Of a stretch of 64,000 nucleotides of DNA, positions 34,970 through 44,865 are shown piece by piece (position 1 is the stretch's first letter; every line of letters starts with the position of its first letter). The DNA is from Paraburkholderia sp. BL25I1N1 (GTDB lineage: Bacteria; Pseudomonadota; Gammaproteobacteria; Burkholderiales; Burkholderiaceae): the NCBI RefSeq assembly GCF_003002025.1, contig NZ_PVZB01000001.1, positions 186,001 through 250,000 of the forward strand. The letters run 5' to 3'. The translations under genes were made by a program, and so were the position numbers. The notes under the pieces were generated by a model. That model did not search any database, was not told the origin of the DNA, and saw only the letters and a list, made by a program, of their open reading frames with translations.

Positions 34970-35848
34970 ATGAATCCTGCCGCCAAACGAGATGCCGAGA
35001 CCGACACCGCGGACACGGGCAGTGCCCCCGGCCCCGGCATGCTGGAACGCGCGTTCGCGGTAATCCGCGCATTGTCCGAAGCGCAGCCCGACGGCGGACG
35101 CGTCACGCGTCTCGCGAAAGCGGTCGGGCTCACGCAAGGCACGGTGCATCGCATCCTGCATGCGTTGATCGCGGAGGGCATCGTCGAACAGGACGAAAGC
35201 TCCAAGCTGTACCGGCTGAGCGTGGATTTTTTCGCGCTCGCGGCGCAGGCCGGCAACCCGAGCGGCATGCGCACGCTGTGCCGTCCCGCGCTGTTGCGTC
35301 TGTGCGCGAGTCTCGGCGACACGATCTTTCTGCTCGTTAAAAGCAGCTTCGACGCGGTGTGCCTCGACATCTGCGAAGGGCCGTTTCCGATCCGCTCTTT
35401 CACCGGCGATATCGGCGGGCGTGTCGCTCTGGGTGTCGGGCAGGGCAGTCTGGCGATTCTGGCGTTTCTGCCCGAGGCGGAGCGCGAGGAGATCATCCGT
35501 TTCAACGTGCCGCGCATTCGCGGCTACGGTGTGCTCGACGAGGTGTATTTGCGCACCGAGATCGAACGTGTGCGCCAGTTGGGCTACGCGGGGCGCAATA
35601 GCGGCGTGCTCGACGGCATGGCGGGCGTGGCGGTGCCGATTCTGGACCGCACGGGCGTGGCGGTGGGGGCGTTGAGCGTCGGTACGCTGGCCGCGCGTCT
35701 CGGCGACGATCGTCTGCCGATGGTGGTCGAATTGCTGCGTCGGCAGGCCGATGCGATCGGCCCGCAAACCAATCCGTTCGATGTCGCGTTGCGCCGGCCG
35801 ATGCATGGCCTGTCGCGCGCGATGACCACCGAACGGATCACGGGATAA
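34970..35848 (+). CDS. IclR-family transcriptional regulator
   Basis: A 292-residue regulator. A winged helix-turn-helix lies at about 25-85 (LERAFAVIRALSEAQ...VTRLAKAVGLTQGTVHRILHALIAEGIVEQ), and an IclR ligand-binding domain follows (DICEGPFPIRSFTGDIGGRVALGVGQGSLAILAFLPE). It diverges from the PotABCD/oxidase operon and probably controls it and itself through the palindromes in the shared region. Many IclR proteins respond to small organic acids, and the ligand here may be the substrate or product of the oxidase. Confidence 0.92.
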   Translation: MNPAAKRDAETDTADTGSAPGPGMLERAFAVIRALSEAQPDGGRVTRLAKAVGLTQGTVHRILHALIAEGIVEQDESSKLYRLSVDFFALAAQAGNPSGMRTLCRPALLRLCASLGDTIFLLVKSSFDAVCLDICEGPFPIRSFTGDIGGRVALGVGQGSLAILAFLPEAEREEIIRFNVPRIRGYGVLDEVYLRTEIERVRQLGYAGRNSGVLDGMAGVAVPILDRTGVAVGALSVGTLAARLGDDRLPMVVELLRRQADAIGPQTNPFDVALRRPMHGLSRAMTTERITG

Positions 35849-35911
35849 GCGCGAGCGCGATCAACGAGGCAGCGCGCAAGCCGCGCCGCCTGTCGAATCG
35901 CCCGAGAGCGT

Positions 35912-37492
35912 TTAGAACACCTTCACCGGCACATTCACCACCAGCCGGTATTCCATGTTGTTGCCGTCCGAATAGTGATACTGGCTGTTGTGCCACATCG
36001 CGATGAACGTGACCTTCGTATCCTTGAAGCGTCCGCTTTGCAGCGTGTAGCTCGGAATAAAGCCGAATTCGTGATGGTGGCCATGCACCGGCTCGCCGTT
36101 CTTCCAGTACAGATCATGCAGCGGCGCGGAAGGCGAGGCGTTTTCCGCCGCGCCCGCCGACGCATCCGCGCCCCAGCCGTATTGCCCCCAGAACATCGCC
36201 TTGAGTCCGGGCACGCCGGCGTATTTGCCGTCGAATGTATAGCGCAATTGCAGCGACTGCTCGTGCGGCGCGTTGTAGTCCACGTCCATCGAGTTGGTCA
36301 GATAGATACCGTTGGTCTCGTTGACGTAGTCGAAGAACTGGTCGCCGAGCACCTGCTGGTAGCCGAGCAACAGCGCATGCGGGCCGTGCTGCGCGGAGAC
36401 CGACACGCTGTACGCGTTGCTGTTGATGTGCCCCTGACGCGACGCGCCGGTGTCGTGCGTCGAGTAAATGTTCGCAAGGCCGCTCCACTTGATGGTGGTC
36501 GGATCGCCGAACGACTGGGCGACCGAGCCGTAGTACTGACGCCAGACGTCGTCGGCCTGATCGACATATAGCGCCATCTCGCCGTTCTTCGCGTAGTGCC
36601 ACGTGCCGCCCACATAAGTCAGGCGATCGATCCGCGCGCCGCCGTACGAGGTGGTGAGATTGGTCAGATTGGTGTGACCGCGCGCGTCGACTTTGGTGAA
36701 GCTGCCGGCCTGCAGTTCGGTGTGCGCGAGATCGTTGCTGACCATCGAGACGCCGAGAAAAGTCGGCGGCAACGCGCGGTTGTCGTGCGGTTCGAGGAAC
36801 GGGTTTGTCACGTCCTGCAAACCGTACTTCACGACCGTTTCCGAAATGCGTCCCTTGATGTCGTACATGCCGGGATACGCCCACGCGAGCTGCTGCGAAC
36901 CGCCGCCGTCCTTGCCCACGTGCACCATATTGCCCGCGCCATTGCCGCCGTCGAGTTTGAGTGCGCCGAACAGCGATGCGTCGACGCCGAAACCGATCAG
37001 CCCTTGCGTGTAGCCGGATTCAAAGTTGGCCTGCGCGCCTTGGACCCACGCGTGACGGTAGATCGTGTTGGGCGCCTGGAAGTAGTCGGCGTAGTTGCGA
37101 AACTGCAGATTCAGATGGCTGTCCGCGATGAGACCCTTGCTTGCCATTTGGCTCGACGGCGGTGCCGGCGGCGTGACGGTCTGACTGGCCTCGGCGTTGA
37201 CGATGGCGTTGGTGGTGTCGGGTTGGTCGTTACGCACGTGGCCACCTTGCTCCGCCCGGCGCTTGCCGGAAGCATCGATTTGCTGCGTCGGCGTGGTTTG
37301 CGCGAGTTGCGCGGGGGACGACAACGTTTGCGCGACCGTTTGAGTTTTAGACGCCTCGGAGGTGGGCTCCGTGACGCTGTCGTCGGCATACGCGTTAACG
37401 GCTAGTGTCAGTGCCGGAAGCGTGAATGCGCAGTAAAAGAAGGTTGCTGCTCCGGTTTTTTTTGACCGGTTTTTTGATCGGGTATCTTTCAT
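35912..37492 (-). CDS. OprD-family outer-membrane porin with long N-terminal extension
   Basis: A 526-residue outer-membrane channel. After a basic signal peptide (KKTGAATFFYCAFTLPALTLAVNAYA) there are about 85 residues rich in Gln, Thr, Ser and Pro. The OprD-type barrel then starts at ADSHLNLQFRNYADYF. The end, MEYRLVVNVPVKVF, closes with the terminal Phe typical of outer-membrane barrels. OprD proteins pass basic amino acids, peptides and small organic acids. It lies downstream of oppABCDF on the same strand, separated by 177 bases, so peptide or peptide-derivative uptake is a fair guess. The N-terminal extension is unusual. Confidence 0.87.
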   Translation of the reverse strand: MKDTRSKNRSKKTGAATFFYCAFTLPALTLAVNAYADDSVTEPTSEASKTQTVAQTLSSPAQLAQTTPTQQIDASGKRRAEQGGHVRNDQPDTTNAIVNAEASQTVTPPAPPSSQMASKGLIADSHLNLQFRNYADYFQAPNTIYRHAWVQGAQANFESGYTQGLIGFGVDASLFGALKLDGGNGAGNMVHVGKDGGGSQQLAWAYPGMYDIKGRISETVVKYGLQDVTNPFLEPHDNRALPPTFLGVSMVSNDLAHTELQAGSFTKVDARGHTNLTNLTTSYGGARIDRLTYVGGTWHYAKNGEMALYVDQADDVWRQYYGSVAQSFGDPTTIKWSGLANIYSTHDTGASRQGHINSNAYSVSVSAQHGPHALLLGYQQVLGDQFFDYVNETNGIYLTNSMDVDYNAPHEQSLQLRYTFDGKYAGVPGLKAMFWGQYGWGADASAGAAENASPSAPLHDLYWKNGEPVHGHHHEFGFIPSYTLQSGRFKDTKVTFIAMWHNSQYHYSDGNNMEYRLVVNVPVKVF

Positions 37493-37669
37493 TGAGTACG
37501 TCTCTGATTATTGTGGTGAATCTTTGGCTGGCGTTTAGCCAGTCCATGCTTATCGCTCGTTCCGCGGTTGGCAGGACGAACGAATCCAGCGGCGCGGCGG
37601 CCTGCCGCGCCGGGAATACGGTTTTGATTTCTCGGGTTCTTCGGTGAGCTGGCGGTGCGCCGGCGGCAC

Positions 37670-38691
37670 TTACCTCACGGCGTCTTCAACGCGAATACAC
37701 GCGACCCGTGTTGCCCTGGCGCCGTGCGTGACGGGCTGCGGAATCTCCCTGGCGCAGGCGTCGATTGCATCCGGGCAGCGCGTGCGAAATGCGCAACCGG
37801 AAGGCGGATTCAGCGGCGAGGCAATTTCGCCGCGCAACAGCAGATGACGGCGTGCGCGCTCCACCACCGGATCGGGCACCGGCACGGCGGAGAGCAACGC
37901 GCGCGTGTACGGATGGCGCGGTGTGCCATATACCTCGCGCTTGTCGCCGAATTCCATCACCCGGCCCAGATACATCACCAGCACGCGGTGGCTGATCGCT
38001 TTGACCACGGCCAGATCGTGCGCGACGAACAGCAAGGAGAGCGACAGTTCGCGCTGCAAATCGCGCAGCAGGTTGACGATCTGCGCCTGGATCGACACAT
38101 CGAGCGCGGAGACCGGCTCGTCGCAGATCACCAGTTGCGGTTCGCCGATCAGCGCGCGCGCAATGCCGACGCGCTGACACTGCCCGCCGGAAAACTCATG
38201 CGGATAGCGGCGCAGGTGTTGCGCGTTAAGACCGACGCGTTCGAGCATGGTCAGCACGCGCCGCTGCACGTCGGCACGCGCGATGTCCTGGCCGTGCGTC
38301 ATCAACGGTTCGGAAACGATCTGTTCGATCGTCATGCGCGGATCGAGCGAAGCGAGCGGATCCTGGAAAATCATCTGCACGTCGCGGCGCAAACGCGAGG
38401 TATCGCGGCGCGCGCCGGGCAGCACGGTTTCGTCGCCGAGCCAGCGCACACTGCCGCTCGCCACCGGCGCGAGTCCGATGATCGCGCGCGCCAGCGTCGA
38501 CTTGCCGCAACCCGATTCGCCGACGAGCCCCACGGTTTCGCCGCGCCGCACGTTGAACGACACGCCGTCCACCGCGCGCAACGTTGCTTTGCCGGACCAC
38601 GGAAAGCCGCCGCGCGGCACGCCGAATTGCACCTTGAGATTGTCGACGCGCAGGAGCGTGGCCGCGTCCTGGTTTGCGATAGGCGTGGCGT

Positions 38692-38695
<4 letters not shown>
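37670..38695 (-). CDS. oppF: Oligopeptide ABC transporter ATP-binding protein OppF
   Basis: A 341-residue ATPase with Walker A GESGCGKST, signature FSGGQCQRVGIARAL, Walker B LVICDEPVSALD and the C-terminal oligopeptide/dipeptide transporter signature (CAFRTRCPDAIDACAREIPQ). It overlaps OppD by four bases and is the last of five opp genes. The cysteine-bearing C-terminal region may hold an iron-sulfur site, as found in some peptide ATPases. Confidence 0.93.
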
Positions 38696-39690
<995 letters not shown>

Positions 39691-39691
39691 G

Positions 39692-40606
39692 TCAGCGGTC
39701 CTTCGGATCGAATGCGTCGCGCAGACCATCGCCGACGAAATTCACGCAATACAGCGTCACGCACAGCATCACGGCCGGGCACAGCAGCAGCCACGGCATC
39801 GATTCGAGCTTCTGCGCGCCGTCCTGAATCAGCACGCCCCAGCTCGTCATCGGTTCCTGCACGCCGAGGCCGAGGAACGACAGCACCGATTCCGTCAACA
39901 CGATATTCGGCACCGTCACGCTGGCGTACACCACGACCACGCCGAACAGATTCGGCACGATGTGACGCGCGATGATCGAACGCGAGCTCACGCCGATCGC
40001 CTTCGCGGCGTCGATGAATTCGCGCGAGCGCAGCGACAGCGTCTGACCACGCACCACGCGCGCCATGTCGAGCCATGAAAACGCGCTGATGGTGAGCACC
40101 ACCAGATAAAAGGCGCGGCCGAACATCGTCATCATCAGAATGGCGATCAGCATGTAGGGAATCGCGTACATCATGTCGACGATGCGCATCATCACCGCGT
40201 CGACGCGCCCGCCGAGATAGCCCGCGGTCGCGCCATACGCGACGCCGATCAACCCCGACACCAGCGTGCCGAGCAGCCCGACTTCGAGCGACACGCGTCC
40301 GCCCTGCAGCGTGCGCGCGAGCAGATCGCGGCCGAGTTCGTCGGTGCCGAACCAGTGCATGTTCTGCAAAGTGGGCGGCAGGCTGATTGCGCTCCAGTCG
40401 CTATCGATCGGGTTGTTCGGCAAAAGCCACGGACCGGCCACGCAGGCGATCACGATCAGCATCAGCACGACGAAGCCGGCGAAGGCGGCGCGGTTGCGCA
40501 CGAAGCGCCACGCGGCGGTGGCGAGCGGGCCGCGCGAACGCGGCGCCCTGGCGATGGCCGCGAGCGGATCGAGCGCCGCGGCAGTCGATTGAAGAGAGCG
40601 GGGCAT
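39692..40606 (-). CDS. oppC: Oligopeptide ABC transporter permease OppC
   Basis: A 304-residue permease. It has an N-terminal cytoplasmic stretch, then spans from about residue 38 and the EAA-type loop EFIDAAKAIGVSSRSIIARHIVPNLFG. It ends with the OppC-typical FVGDGLRDAFDPKDR. It lies three bases after oppB. Confidence 0.93.
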   Translation of the reverse strand: MPRSLQSTAAALDPLAAIARAPRSRGPLATAAWRFVRNRAAFAGFVVLMLIVIACVAGPWLLPNNPIDSDWSAISLPPTLQNMHWFGTDELGRDLLARTLQGGRVSLEVGLLGTLVSGLIGVAYGATAGYLGGRVDAVMMRIVDMMYAIPYMLIAILMMTMFGRAFYLVVLTISAFSWLDMARVVRGQTLSLRSREFIDAAKAIGVSSRSIIARHIVPNLFGVVVVYASVTVPNIVLTESVLSFLGLGVQEPMTSWGVLIQDGAQKLESMPWLLLCPAVMLCVTLYCVNFVGDGLRDAFDPKDR

Positions 40607-40609
40607 GGA

Positions 40610-41548
40610 TCAGTACCGGATGCGCGGATCGAGCCACGCATACGCGAGGTCGACCAGCAGATTGAACAGCACCGCAACGGCGGTGGTCAGCACGACGAGG
40701 CCGAGCACGAGGGTGTAGTCGCGATTGATCGCGCCGTTGACGACCAGTTGGCCGAGGCCCGGCAGCGCGAACACCGATTCGGTGACCACTGCCGCGGTGA
40801 TCGACGAGATGCAGATCGAGCCGAGCAGCGAGACGACCGGCATCAGCGCCGGTTTCATCGCGTGACGCAGGACGATCGTGCGGCCCGGCAAACCCTTGGC
40901 GCGCGCCGTGCGGATGAAGTTGCCCGACAGCACTTCGATCATGCTGCCGCGCATCACGCGCGCAATCGCGGCGACGTTGATGATGGTGAGCAGCACGATC
41001 GGCAGCACGCGATAGCGCCACTCGCCTTCGCCCCAGCCGCCGGCCGGCAGCCAGCCGTGTCCTTCGGACGTTTTCAGCAGGATCGCGAAGATCCACACGA
41101 GCACCGGCCCCAGCACGAAAGGCGGCACCACGTTGCCGAGATTGCCGAGCACCATCACGAAGTGATCGACGAAGCGGTCGCGCCGCACCGCGGCCACCGT
41201 GCCGAGCGCGACGCCGATCACGAGCGCGATCGGCACCGACACGCCGCCCACGCCGAGACTCACCGGCAGCGCCTTCCACACCAGGTCGTTGACCGACCAG
41301 TCGGCGTAGCGGAACGACGGCCCGAGGTCGCCGTGCAGCAGCGAGCCGAGGTAGTGGAGGTACTGCAGCCACAACGGTTCGTCGAGGTGATACTTGGCGT
41401 TGAGGTTCGCCAGCACGGCTGCCGAGAGTTGCTTCTCGGTGTCGAACGGGCCGCCCGGGGTGAGATGCAGCAGCAGATAGCACGCGGTGATCACGGCGAG
41501 AATCGTCGGAATCGCCCAGAGCGTGCGGCGCAGCGTATAGGCCAGCAT
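40610..41548 (-). CDS. oppB: Oligopeptide ABC transporter permease OppB
   Basis: A 312-residue permease that begins MLAYTLRRTLWAIPTILAVITACYLLLHLTPGGPFDTEK, the usual OppB N-terminus. It has the loop NFIRTARAKGLPGRTIVLRHAMKPAL and ends with DLAYAWLDPRIRY. It lies 16 bases after oppA. Confidence 0.94.
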   Translation of the reverse strand: MLAYTLRRTLWAIPTILAVITACYLLLHLTPGGPFDTEKQLSAAVLANLNAKYHLDEPLWLQYLHYLGSLLHGDLGPSFRYADWSVNDLVWKALPVSLGVGGVSVPIALVIGVALGTVAAVRRDRFVDHFVMVLGNLGNVVPPFVLGPVLVWIFAILLKTSEGHGWLPAGGWGEGEWRYRVLPIVLLTIINVAAIARVMRGSMIEVLSGNFIRTARAKGLPGRTIVLRHAMKPALMPVVSLLGSICISSITAAVVTESVFALPGLGQLVVNGAINRDYTLVLGLVVLTTAVAVLFNLLVDLAYAWLDPRIRY

Positions 41549-41564
41549 GACGGTGCTCCCGCGT

Positions 41565-43181
41565 TTAGTGCTTGGTCAGATACATGTCTTGCGTGGCGCG
41601 CATGTCGAGGTAGTTGGTCGGCTTATAGCCGCCTACGTACGACTTGACCAGCCGGTCGGCCGAATACTGGAAGAGCGATACCACAGGGTAATCGTTCATG
41701 GCCAGATCGTGTGCCTGCGTGAACAGCGCGGTGCGCTTCGCGTCGTCGAGCTGCTGGTTGCCTTCGTCGATCAGCTTGTCGACTTGCGGGTTGCAGTAGC
41801 GCTGGTCGTTCTGCACGCTGTTGCAACGGATCAGATCGAAGAATGAGTTGGCGTCGTTGTAGTCGACGAACCAGCCGTCGCGCGAGGCCTGCACCTTGCC
41901 TTCGTGGCGTTGCTTGAGCAGCACCTTGTATTCGACGTTTTCGAGCTTTGCCGTGACGCCGAGCTTGGTGCGCCATTCCGACGTGGCGAACAGCGCCACC
42001 TTCTTGTGCAGGTCGTTGGTGTTGTAGGTGAGCGTGAACGTCAGCGGCTTCGCGTCCGAATAGCCCGCAGTCTTCAGCAGGTTGCGCGCGTAGTCGATGC
42101 GCTTGGGCATCGGCCAGCTCGCCCACTCCGGCGTGAAGACGCCCGAGCCTTCGGTGCCCTTGGCGATCAGGCCGTACATCGGCACTTCACCGTCGGCGGT
42201 CAAACGTTTGGTCAGCAGGTCGCGGTCGAGCACCATTGCCAGCGCCTGGCGCACGCGCTTGTCTTTGAAGGCGGGGTCTTCGTTATTCAGGCTGTAGTAG
42301 TACGTGGCGATCTGCAGACCGGTTTTCAGCTCGGGGCCGAACTGCTTGCTGACCTGCGCATACACGCCTGACGGAATCGTATATGTGTAGTCGAACTGGC
42401 CGGCCTGGAACATGCGCATCGCCGTTTCGTCGTTTTCGATCGGCAGGTAGGTCACTTTCGTGATCACGACCTTGCCGTTATTCCAGTATGTCGGGCTTTT
42501 GGTCGCCACGAGACGGTTGCTCGGCTGCCAGTCGGTCAGCGCATACGGGCCGTTGCCCACGAAGTTGCCCGGACGGGTCCAGTCGCCGCCGAACTTCGTC
42601 ACGACCGCGCGGTTGACCGGCGACATCGTTGCCATGGCGGTCAGCTGCGGGAAAAACGTGGCGGGCACTTCGGTGGTGACTTCGAGTGTGTAGGGATCGA
42701 CCGCGCGCACGCCGAGGCTTGTCAGCGGCGCCTTGCCCGCGAGAATCGCCTTGGCGTTTTTCACGAATTCAACCAGCACCGTGTATTTCGAACCCGTCTT
42801 CGGATCGAGCACGCGTTGCCACGAGTAGACGAAATCGGCCGCCGTGACCGGCTGCCCGTTGCTCCAGCGCGCATCGTGACGCAGCTTGAAAACCCATGTA
42901 TTCGGTCCGCTACGCGACCACGACTCAGCGACACCGGGCACGATCGCACCGCTCGCGTCCATGCGCGTCAGGCCTTCGAACAGGTCGAGCCCGATCGTGT
43001 TGCCGGTCCATGACTCGATATGCGCGGGGTCGAGCGATTCGGTTTCGCCCGGCACCTGGCGAGTCATCTCCTGGCTGGCGGCGAGCGTGACGCCGGCGGG
43101 CACCGTAACGGCGAAAGCGGAAGGGGCAAACGTGAGGACGAGCGCGGTCAGCGCCGCCGTGTAGACGAACGGGGTTTTCAT
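41565..43181 (-). CDS. oppA: Periplasmic oligopeptide-binding protein OppA
   Basis: A 538-residue binding protein with a signal peptide (MKTPFVYTAALTALVLTFAPSAFA). The mature start VTVPAGVTLAASQEMTRQVPGETESLDPAHIES aligns closely with E. coli OppA. VAESWSRSGPNTWVFKLRHDARWSNGQPVTAADFVYSWQRVLDP and the end LDMRATQDMYLTKH do the same. It binds peptides of varied sequence for OppBCDF. It is the first gene of the opp operon, 182 bases downstream of the XRE-cupin regulator on the same strand. MppA is a close paralogue and cannot be excluded. Confidence 0.93.
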   Translation of the reverse strand: MKTPFVYTAALTALVLTFAPSAFAVTVPAGVTLAASQEMTRQVPGETESLDPAHIESWTGNTIGLDLFEGLTRMDASGAIVPGVAESWSRSGPNTWVFKLRHDARWSNGQPVTAADFVYSWQRVLDPKTGSKYTVLVEFVKNAKAILAGKAPLTSLGVRAVDPYTLEVTTEVPATFFPQLTAMATMSPVNRAVVTKFGGDWTRPGNFVGNGPYALTDWQPSNRLVATKSPTYWNNGKVVITKVTYLPIENDETAMRMFQAGQFDYTYTIPSGVYAQVSKQFGPELKTGLQIATYYYSLNNEDPAFKDKRVRQALAMVLDRDLLTKRLTADGEVPMYGLIAKGTEGSGVFTPEWASWPMPKRIDYARNLLKTAGYSDAKPLTFTLTYNTNDLHKKVALFATSEWRTKLGVTAKLENVEYKVLLKQRHEGKVQASRDGWFVDYNDANSFFDLIRCNSVQNDQRYCNPQVDKLIDEGNQQLDDAKRTALFTQAHDLAMNDYPVVSLFQYSADRLVKSYVGGYKPTNYLDMRATQDMYLTKH

Positions 43182-43362
43182 CGGTTGAGATCGCAGGAAA
43201 GGTCGAGAGAGAAACGCGCTGGCGCCAGGGCGCCCGTTTAGCTGCGTTGCTCGGGCCAGGGCGGCCCTTGTTGCTCGTGATGGTAGCGCGACATGCAGGA
43301 TTCCTTACATTGCGTAATGCAGGCAATCCCTCGCCGGCTCAACCGGATAAGGTGCCCGCCCT

Positions 43363-43935
43363 TTAGAACAGTCTTGGTGTGCCCACCCAGACGACCACCG
43401 ACTCGATGCGCGCGGTGTTCACCCAGCTGTGCGGCACCGTCGATTCGTAATGCGCGCTGTCTCCCGCGTGCAACACGAACGTCTTGCCTTCCAGCGTCAA
43501 CGACACTTCGCCGTCGATCACATAAACAAACTCTTCCCCGGCATGCGTGGTGACTTCCGAGCGCTTCTGCCCGGGCGGCATCCTCACCAGGATCGCTTCG
43601 AGCTGACGGCCGCCCGTCAAGTTGGTCAGCCGCGCAAACAGATTGGCCGAGTCCGCAAAACCGAAAAACTTCAACTGATCGCCCCGGCTCACGCAGCGTT
43701 CCTCGCTGGGTGTGTCGACGAAATACTGCACCGTGACCCCGAGTGCGTGGGCGATACCGGCCAACGAAGTGATGGACGGTGACGCCAGCCCGCGCTCGAC
43801 TTGCGACAAAAACGGCTTGGAAATACCCGCTGCGGTTGCCGTGTCATCCAGCGTGCGCTTGAGCCGTTGGCGCAGCGCGCGGATCTTGCTGCCGATTTCT
43901 AATGCCGGATTGCTTTTTTGAATTGTCGTGACCAT
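43363..43935 (-). CDS. XRE-family regulator with cupin sensor domain
   Basis: A 190-residue regulator. Residues 14-70 form the helix-turn-helix (LRQRLKRTLDDTATAAGISKPFLSQVERGLASPSITSLAGIAHALGV). Residues 112-185 form a cupin (VTTHAGEEFVYVIDGEVSLTLEGKTFVLHAGDSAHYESTVPHSWVN) with metal-ligand-like residues. Proteins of this layout (PuuR, SutR types) often control amine, amino acid or peptide genes. The stop lies 182 bases before oppA, and a role in opp control is plausible but unproven. Confidence 0.9.
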   Translation of the reverse strand: MVTTIQKSNPALEIGSKIRALRQRLKRTLDDTATAAGISKPFLSQVERGLASPSITSLAGIAHALGVTVQYFVDTPSEERCVSRGDQLKFFGFADSANLFARLTNLTGGRQLEAILVRMPPGQKRSEVTTHAGEEFVYVIDGEVSLTLEGKTFVLHAGDSAHYESTVPHSWVNTARIESVVVWVGTPRLF

Positions 43936-44865
43936 AGCAGGAGGAAATTAGCCCGTCAAAATTTGTTTGATATAAGTAAATATGGTTTGATTGCGGTCTT
44001 GGGCGGGACTGCAGGTCTTTTCAGCCCTGGGTGGTTGCGAGTGACCACATTTCGAGACTGGACTCTATGTTGCCAGAATCGAAACTAACCCCGGCCAAAA
44101 CGACCGTTTATTTCTGGAAACGGCGAACAATCGGCGTATCGACCGCGGTCTGCATGCTGATAAACGCGGTTATGCAATACGAGTATCAGGACGATTAAGC
44201 GTATGACACCAAAGGTTATTTCCGACGGCACGCGTCGATTTGGCGAAAAGACATGGCTGTAAGAGCAAGTAATCGACGCGGACTCAGTGGATTCCCTGAG
44301 TGACTTGGGATGTATCTGTTTGCAGAATCAGGCCCGCTTGCGGACGGGCGCGCATTGGGACACCACACGTGCGTATCCGGCCGCTGTTTATCAGTTCGCC
44401 CGCAGCGATCCTGCGTGGCGGAGCACTGTCCGGCACGTTCCAACCGAACGGCGGCCGGCGCAAGGACATGACTATCACCGCCGATTCTTTCCACCGCGGG
44501 CTTTACGCCCGCCGCCGCGTGGCAACGCTTCTCTCTGCGGCCCCCGGAATCTCCCTTGTTCGCCATGCTTTATCATTGAGCCCGCTCCGCATGCCGGAGT
44601 CCGAGCCCGATGTGACGCAGCGTCCTCCAGGAGGACTTGCCGCGGGCCGTTTCGCGAGGCGGGCGTCGGTCCTATCCCTTGGTTTCTCCGCTGGTTTGGC
44701 GCTTTAGCGCGCGCAAGAACGGGCTAAAGCGCTGCATCAGTGCGCCTGTGCGCCTGTGGATCCACGTGATGGTGCGCGCTTTGCCGACTGTCTTTCCAGC
44801 TTCCGTTTCACGCGCCGCGCGGCCAGTTCGCGCGACGCCGCAACCGTTTGAACAAGAGGTACACG
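43936..44865. other. Long non-coding stretch before the peptide symporter
   Basis: About 930 bases with no supported gene. Frames on both strands reach 116-146 codons between 44200 and 44730, but they overlap each other, have arginine/proline-rich translations and no recognised domain. A 43-codon frame at 44067-44198 has no ribosome binding site. An inverted repeat, GCGCTTTAGC (44699-44708) with GCTAAAGCGC (44723-44732), lies in the 5' leader of the symporter gene. The left third is AT-rich and should hold the promoter of the regulator at 43363. Confidence 0.5.

Noticed and set aside
37591..37611. GGCGCGGC/GCCGCGCC hairpin between oppF and the OprD porin
   Set aside because: Short stem without a T-run in GC-rich DNA; such repeats arise easily by chance, so no terminator is claimed.
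44067..44198. A 43-codon frame (MLPESKLTPAKTTVYF...) in the gap before the peptide symporter
   Set aside because: No ribosome binding site, no recognised motif, and it could be a chance frame.
44216..44730. Overlapping frames of 116-146 codons on both strands
   Set aside because: They exclude one another, have Arg/Pro-rich translations and no recognised domain.
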